Assembly (NCBI RefSeq): GCF_000471905.2
Contig: NW_006499583.1
Span: 176,843 to 240,842 of the forward strand
Length of the DNA stretch: 64,000 bases
Reading direction: 5' to 3'
Origin: Amborella trichopoda
Taxonomy: Eukaryota > Streptophyta > Magnoliopsida > Amborellales > Amborellaceae
The position numbers and the translations under genes are program-made. Positions 58,021 to 64,000 of the stretch are shown here, in pieces. Numbering within the stretch: the stretch's first letter is position 1; every line of letters starts with the position of its first letter. Under the pieces are notes generated by a model that saw only the letters and a program-made list of their open reading frames with translations, was not told the origin of the DNA and searched no databases.

Positions 58021-60148
58021 AGAATGGTATAGAAGCAAGATTTAGATTCCTTTTTTTTTTGACAGGATTGAAATTTTATTTGTTAATATCTTATTTATGC
58101 ATATCCATGAATATAAAAAATTCAGTAAGATAAATCCTATTATGACTATTAAACATGAAATCTAAATCTTTTAGGACTCCATTTTACAACCAACTTAGAT
58201 GTCCTATTACAAAAGATCTATCTCTTGCACTTCACCGTTTAAAGGCCCTTCAACTCCTTTGCAATTCATTTAATATTGTATTCTCTCTCTCACAGTTACA
58301 TCTCCATAAAAAAATGCTTTTGAGTTTTGGTTTCATGGCTCTGTGTCGTAGCCCAGGTGTCATACAGGGTTCGAATATTGACACTGCTTCATGATTTACA
58401 TCTCCAAGCGAATTTATTGGTGTTCATCAATTTGTTTTGGGATTATTACTGCTCTTTGATTTTCTTTTCTTGTTTGAATTGTTGTGATATATGTGCTCAT
58501 CAATTTTCCAATCCCAATTAGGTGGGAAATGATTTTGACGATGAGGATGTGCTTATTATTTTTTTGTTGGATTATCAGTTCTCTTTGAATTTATTTTTTT
58601 TTGTCGAATTTATTTTTTTGTTGGATTATCAGTTCTCTTTGAATTTCATTTTTTGGTCAAATTTTGTGACGTATGCTTTCTATAGCATGAATATGATGTT
58701 CAAGCCAAATTAGGAAGACGGCCTGATTGTAATTTTTTTTTTTTTTTTTTTAAAAGAAAATTTTCGGACTTGGATAGGTATATTTTATTTGATTAATGTT
58801 AAATTGAGTTAATAACTGTAAGGGGATTAAAGTGGGTTTAAACTATTGTCATGGAAGTTAAGTTGGAATTTTATCTTATGTTATGGGCAGGGTAGTGTGT
58901 CTCATTTATCCTAATTTATAGTGTGGATTCATTCCTATATTTAAGGCTATCAATTAGTATAGGTTGTTGGTGTTATTTTGCGTTACGTGTTTCCAATAAA
59001 GAAAAAGCCTTGTTTTAATATTAAAATAAGATAAGGTTTAATTTCTTGGAAATTAAAAAATGAGGTTTAATTTTTTGGATTCCTTTTGCATCATATTTTT
59101 CTTCTTTTAAATTTTACAAGTGCGCATCAATTCTTGTGTGGGATTATTAGAACTCATCGATAGTTTTGTCCAATTTTTTTGATTTGTGTACACTCTATGG
59201 TATGAATTCTTGATGCTACTCTTTCTAATTTTATTGATTCTCACAATTTTTTGTGAGTTTGTTAATGCTCATCTGAAAATCTACTTTACTTCAATCTCTA
59301 ATCATAAAATTTTAAATTCTAAAAATAGTTTAAATCAAGTAGGTCTATATATATATATATATATGGAAATCTTGAAAATGTACGGTCTAGTTAATGTGTT
59401 ACAAGGTGTACTATTTTTTGGACTCAAAATATATATATTTTTTTTCTATATTCACACATTTTGATGCTGAGCTGATCAATTACATAATTTTTCAACATTA
59501 AGATAACTTTTTTCCGATAAAAGTTTTCCCTCTATAAAATCTTAAAGTAAGCTCTCCCAAATTGCTAATGGGTTCTTCTAATATTATTTATACATTTAGG
59601 GTTATGATTGTAGTTTTTTTTTTATCGTTTATAGAGCCTTAAAAATAATTTATTTATTTATTTTTATTTTTATTTTTTGCTGTGAAATGATGTTAGCCAC
59701 TCAGTGGGATTGAAGAATGAATATGACTAAAATACCCCTGGTCTCGGTTTTAATTACTATAGAGATGATTGTGATATTATTTTTCTTTTCAGGGGTAGAA
59801 TTACAATTTAAGCTTCTTCCGCTTTTTTTTTCTATAAAGAAACCTAAACCCTATGGTATTTTAAAGTTGGCAATTAATTTTTACTTAAATGGCTTTTAAT
59901 TGCATATCAAGCATGCACAATCTACAGTTATCTCCTTTTCTTGAAAAAATCGGAAACTTTCCAAATTTTATTTAATGTACTTAAGATCCATGAGTAATTA
60001 TCCACTTTGCTTTTTATGTTATAGGAATATCCATTGATAAATTACTATACCAAACACATCCTAAAAAAATTGAGCATGAACTTTAAAACATAAAAAATTG
60101 AAAATATTTTAAAATTATGAAAATACAAGGGATACTGTGAGAAAAAAA
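58021..60148. other. AT-rich non-coding stretch with degenerate repeat pieces
   Basis: 58,300-58,395 repeats the phrase ATCTCCATAAA...GTTTTGG...ATGGCTCTGTG seen in the duplicated segment. 59,290-59,530 resembles the inner part of the MITE family (GGTCTATATATATA, CTTGAAAATGTACGGTC). No gene recognised. Confidence 0.4.
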
Positions 60149-60515
60149 TTTATATAGAGCTGAGATCCCACCTAAAAATATTCACTAGAAGAGGTTGTTT
60201 TGATACTCAAATATCCTTAAATTGATCATCAAGACATCAAGATGCATGGACAACAAAAAAAAAGGGATTCCAAGTTTTGGAAGTAGTGCATCTTGTAACA
60301 CATTTGTAACACATTTTTAGACAGTCAATTTTCAAGATTTTTATGTTCTCATAGATCTGCTCGATCAACTATTTTTTAAGCTTTCAATTTTATGATTAAA
60401 AAAGAACATATATTATAAAGCTATCACAAAGATTTCTAGCATTGAAATCACATTTCTCGATACTATTTGGGGGTGTGTGTTTTACTTTGATTGTTTAGCG
60501 CCTCAGCTCTATATT
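60149..60515. mobile_element. MITE-like element, copy B
   Basis: Same family as 7,282-7,641: left end TTTATATAGAGCTGAG, right end the reverse complement of ATATAGAGCTGAG, about 367 bp. Preceded by GAAAATACAAGGGATA, which also precedes copy C. Confidence 0.75.
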
Positions 60516-60601
60516 TATGTAAAATTCTTTAAATTTTTTTTTTAAAAAAATCTCTCTCAAGAAAATTATGAAAATACAAGGGATATTTATGTAAGAAAAA
60601 A

Positions 60602-60969
60602 GTTTATATGGAGCCAACATTCTAAACAATCAAATTAGAGCCCACTTCAAGTCTTTCACTAGAAGTGGTTGTTTTGATGCCCAAATATTTTCAAATGGAT
60701 CATCTCGACATCAAGATGCATGAACCTGAGAAAAAAAAAATTGATTTCAAGTTTTGAAAATAGTGCATCTTGTAATGCATTTTTGGATCGCCAATTTTCA
60801 AGTTTTCATAGATCTGTTCGATCTATAATATTTTTGAAACTTTAAATTTTATAATTAAATTTGAAAATATATTATAAAGCTATCACAAAAATTTCCAGTA
60901 TTGAAACCACATTTCTAGACACTATTTGAAGGTGCACTTTACTTTGATTGTTTAGAGCCTAGTACAAAT
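60602..60969. mobile_element. MITE-like element, copy C
   Basis: Left end GTTTATATGGAGCC...TCTAAACAATCAAA, right end TTTGATTGTTTAGAGCC. Internally very similar to copy B and to the inverted copy A. The shared flank with copy B suggests the pair arose by tandem duplication. Confidence 0.75.
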
Positions 60970-61238
60970 TGCACCCGCACCCTATTGGTAAACTTCCCTA
61001 AATTCTAGAATTGTTTTTATCTCTCGAGCAAAGGACGCTATAAAAGTTACCCAAAAAAAAAAAAAAATGCCTCGAGTACTTTGATCTTCTATCTTGTTAT
61101 CTTCACTGTTTCCAATTTTGATCTTTCTCTCTAAATACTCAAGATAAGATCTGCTTCATCTCTATTCCTAATATTGGTCTCTCACTATTTTCATTGATCT
61201 TTCCCTCTCTACCATTTAAATCTTTCTCTACTATTTAT

Positions 61239-61450
61239 GGGGATCTCTACACTTTAAATAAATGGGTGCTATTTATGGGGATCTCTACACTTTAAATAAA
61301 TGGGTGCAGTTGGCATACGGATGCATCCGTATAAAGGTAAGGTTCACCTTCAAATTTTATCATGGTATATAATTTTGGGTGCAGTTGTCACACGGATGCA
61401 TCCGTATAAAGATAAGTTTCACCTTCAAATTTTATAATGGTACATAATTT
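61239..61450. repeat. short tandem duplications
   Basis: GGGATCTCTACACTTTAAAT is duplicated at about 61,239 and 61,279. A roughly 73-bp unit containing ACGGATGCATCCGTATAAAG (itself holding the palindrome GGATGCATCC) is duplicated at about 61,303 and 61,377. Confidence 0.8.
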
Positions 61451-62079
61451 TGATGTAAAATGTTTTTAGGATTATTTCAAAATCTATTTTTATATCTCAT
61501 TATAAAATTTTAAATTTTAAAAATGATTAAAATCAAGCAGATCTATAAACATATGAAAACCTTGAAAATAGACGGTGTGGATAGTATGTTGTAAAATGAA
61601 CTATTTTTTAGACTTAAAATCTTTTTTATTTTTCATGATCATACATCTCGACAATAAAAGGGTTTTTCAACATTAAAACTATCTTTTCCAATGGATTTTT
61701 GAGATGCATCCGAGCTGTAGAGGTAAGGTTGCAACCTTATATAAACTTTTTCCTAACAAAATATTCGATATCTCTCCCAATTCATCTAGGAGTAAATTCC
61801 TTCCTTGAATCTTTCTCTCTCTACCATTTAAATCTTTCTCACCTTAACAAAATATTCGAGATCTCTCCTAATTCATCTAGGACTGAATTCCTATGTTTAT
61901 CTTGACGTATATACTCTTTTTCTTTGTTTTCCAATTCATTCAAGATTATCCTCTCTCTCTCCACTATTCAAAGACATCCAGACTTTTATTGGATCTTCAT
62001 TCAAGAATATCCTCTCTCTCTTCACTATTCAAAGGCATCCATACTTTTATTGGATCTTTCTCTCTCTACAATTCAAGAT
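61451..62079. other. MITE-derived and CT-rich sequence
   Basis: 61,495-61,760 resembles the inner and right part of the MITE family (GCAGATCTATAAACATATG, ACGGTG, TATATAAACTTTTTCC). 61,790-62,060 consists of short near-repeats of ATTCAAAG(A/G)CATCC and CTCTCTC. Confidence 0.55.
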
Positions 62080-62406
62080 CAATTTCATCGGGCACTCTAT
62101 TCCCATCTTGTTATCATCTTGGATCTTTCCCTCTACCATTTACATCTTCCTCTCTCTATTATTTAAGGGTATTTTTACATCTTAACAAAATATTCAAAAT
62201 CTCTCCCAATTCATCTACGATTCTTTTCTCGACGTCTATGTTTCTTCTTTTTTTTTCCCAATTCAATCAACATTGTCCTCTCTCTCTTCACTATTTAAAT
62301 ACGTCTCTACTTTTTTGCAATTCCTTCAAGATTGCCTCTTCTCTCTCTCTCTCTGCAATTCCTTCAAGATTCTCTCCTCTCTCTCTCTCTCTGCAATTCC
62401 TTCAAG

Positions 62407-62409
<3 letters not shown>

Positions 62410-62451
<42 letters not shown>
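62410..62451. repeat. (CT)n microsatellite before the gap
   Basis: A pure CT tract that continues on the other side of the gap at 63,224-63,245 and again at 63,262-63,293. Confidence 0.95.
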
Positions 62452-63223
62452 NNNNNNNNNNNNNNNNNNNNNNNNNNNNNNNNNNNNNNNNNNNNNNNNN
62501 NNNNNNNNNNNNNNNNNNNNNNNNNNNNNNNNNNNNNNNNNNNNNNNNNNNNNNNNNNNNNNNNNNNNNNNNNNNNNNNNNNNNNNNNNNNNNNNNNNNN
62601 NNNNNNNNNNNNNNNNNNNNNNNNNNNNNNNNNNNNNNNNNNNNNNNNNNNNNNNNNNNNNNNNNNNNNNNNNNNNNNNNNNNNNNNNNNNNNNNNNNNN
62701 NNNNNNNNNNNNNNNNNNNNNNNNNNNNNNNNNNNNNNNNNNNNNNNNNNNNNNNNNNNNNNNNNNNNNNNNNNNNNNNNNNNNNNNNNNNNNNNNNNNN
62801 NNNNNNNNNNNNNNNNNNNNNNNNNNNNNNNNNNNNNNNNNNNNNNNNNNNNNNNNNNNNNNNNNNNNNNNNNNNNNNNNNNNNNNNNNNNNNNNNNNNN
62901 NNNNNNNNNNNNNNNNNNNNNNNNNNNNNNNNNNNNNNNNNNNNNNNNNNNNNNNNNNNNNNNNNNNNNNNNNNNNNNNNNNNNNNNNNNNNNNNNNNNN
63001 NNNNNNNNNNNNNNNNNNNNNNNNNNNNNNNNNNNNNNNNNNNNNNNNNNNNNNNNNNNNNNNNNNNNNNNNNNNNNNNNNNNNNNNNNNNNNNNNNNNN
63101 NNNNNNNNNNNNNNNNNNNNNNNNNNNNNNNNNNNNNNNNNNNNNNNNNNNNNNNNNNNNNNNNNNNNNNNNNNNNNNNNNNNNNNNNNNNNNNNNNNNN
63201 NNNNNNNNNNNNNNNNNNNNNNN
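62452..63223. other. assembly gap (772 N)
   Basis: A run of N bounded on both sides by CT dinucleotide repeat, so the missing bases are likely repetitive. Translations through it are meaningless. Confidence 1.
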
Positions 63224-63258
63224 ATCTCTCTCTCTCTCTCTCTCTGCAATTCTTCTAG

Positions 63259-63295
<37 letters not shown>

Positions 63296-64000
63296 TACAT
63301 CTCCATAGACTAAAGCTTTTAAGTTTTGGATTCAGCAATGGCTTTGTGTCCTGGCCGGCGTGTCATACAAGGACAAGGTTGGGATCTTGGTGCTACTCCT
63401 TCATATTTACATCTCTAAGTGATTTTTTGTACTCATCAATCTTTTTTGTAGTATTATTATTGCTCATTGATATTTTTGTCGAATTATTGTGATTTATGTG
63501 GCTATGGATTTTGATGCAACTCTTTGTAAATTTACTGTTGCTTGTGAGTTTCTTTGGTGGGATATTAGTGCTCGCCAATGTTGTTTGTTTGTGATTTATG
63601 TGCTTGCCATGGTATAAATTTTGCTGCTTTTTAATTATAATGGTGATCATCAATTTATTTTGGGATTATTAATGTTCCCCAAATATATTTTTTATTTTCA
63701 TGTTATTGTGCTTTGTGCTTTATATGCAAAGAAAACCATGGATTAACTTAGAAATCCATTTGGTAAAATTAAAATATTTTTAATATTGAAACTTTTTGTT
63801 ATCTTGTATCTTTCTTCACACTGAAAAAATACCTAAAATTGAGCTTATGTCTTCTTTCTTAAAAGTAGACTAACATACAATTTAATCAAAATCTTTTAAT
63901 TTCATGCAATTTCTTTTTCCCTTATGTTGATAATTGTTTAAATTTGCACCGCTAAACTAACTACAACAAATAAAAGCCGTCTTCTCTATTTGAATTTTTA

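Larger units (their letters stand above)
62080..64000 (+). repeat. CT-rich duplicated segment, copy 2, with assembly gap
   Basis: Counterpart of 57,109-58,020, expanded by CT microsatellite and the N gap. After the gap, GCTACATCTCCATAGACTAA leads to an ATG at 63,339 with a 26-codon frame starting MALCPGRRVIQGQGWDLGAT. No splice site or homology supports a real gene. Confidence 0.75.

Noticed and set aside
61893..63313. Very long open frames (up to 471 codons) through 62-63 kb on both strands
   Set aside because: They translate the N gap as unknown residues and consist otherwise of CT/GA dinucleotide repeat (Ser-Leu or Arg-Glu runs).
1..64000. CRISPR arrays, bacterial operons, ribosomal RNA genes
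   Set aside because: The tandem arrays present lack unique spacers between identical short repeats, and introns, LTR elements and MITEs show this is plant nuclear DNA. No rRNA or tRNA gene was recognised.

Overview
The window is nuclear DNA from a flowering plant. One host gene is certain: two coding exons, on the minus strand, of the FAD-dependent mitochondrial glycerol-3-phosphate dehydrogenase (SDP6 type). They sit in very large introns full of transposon debris. Almost everything else is transposable-element sequence: LTR retrotransposons nested in one another, hAT and RTE-type LINE remnants, MITE-like foldback repeats, minisatellites, and dinucleotide tracts that flank two assembly gaps (34,263-34,804 and 62,452-63,223). 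I cannot name the species; the intron sizes and repeat load suggest a large, old, repeat-rich genome.

Region by region. 1-3,150 is intron 2 of the dehydrogenase gene and holds an RTE LINE 3' end and an intron-containing hAT transposase relic. 3,151-8,340 holds exon 2, a 4,259-bp intron 1 (with a solo LTR flanked by a perfect AATTC duplication and a MITE), exon 1 and the promoter. 8,600-13,237 is intergenic with a MITE-like repeat and a 43-nt inverted repeat around a 52-bp tandem array. 13,238-32,590 is an unrecognised, degenerate minus-strand coding sequence split by a 17.1-kb Ty3/gypsy element of Tat/Ogre type (here 'Tat I', minus strand, 13,546-30,688). Tat I has two LTRs, a perfect ACGAT target-site duplication, PBS-like and polypurine sites, gag, protease, RNase H and integrase remnants. 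The catalytic core of its reverse transcriptase is missing, a 3' module is duplicated, and a further 3-kb TG...CA insertion interrupts the RNase H.

32,600-49,320 is a second, related element ('Tat II', plus strand) with 5' LTR, PBS, leader, gag and a possible polypurine tract but no visible pol. Its leader is split by a Tekay/Del-like Ty3/gypsy element (35,395-45,372, duplication CCCAT). That element has a 3.7-kb 5' LTR packed with three minisatellites; its 3' LTR is truncated and joined directly to the end of pol. 49,320-64,000 shows no convincing gene: an LTR- or promoter-like AT-rich stretch, a 3-kb 27-bp minisatellite, a 175-bp foldback repeat, copies of the MITE seen in the host intron, and a large CT-rich duplication (57.1-58.0 kb against 62.1-64.0 kb).

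The coding parts do not form a pathway. The useful content is the insertion history. Target-site duplications and homologous flanks order the events: unknown coding sequence, then Tat I, then the 3-kb insert; and separately Tat II, then the Tekay-like element. No element here looks able to move on its own. All element names and lineages rest on motif recognition by eye, with no database search.
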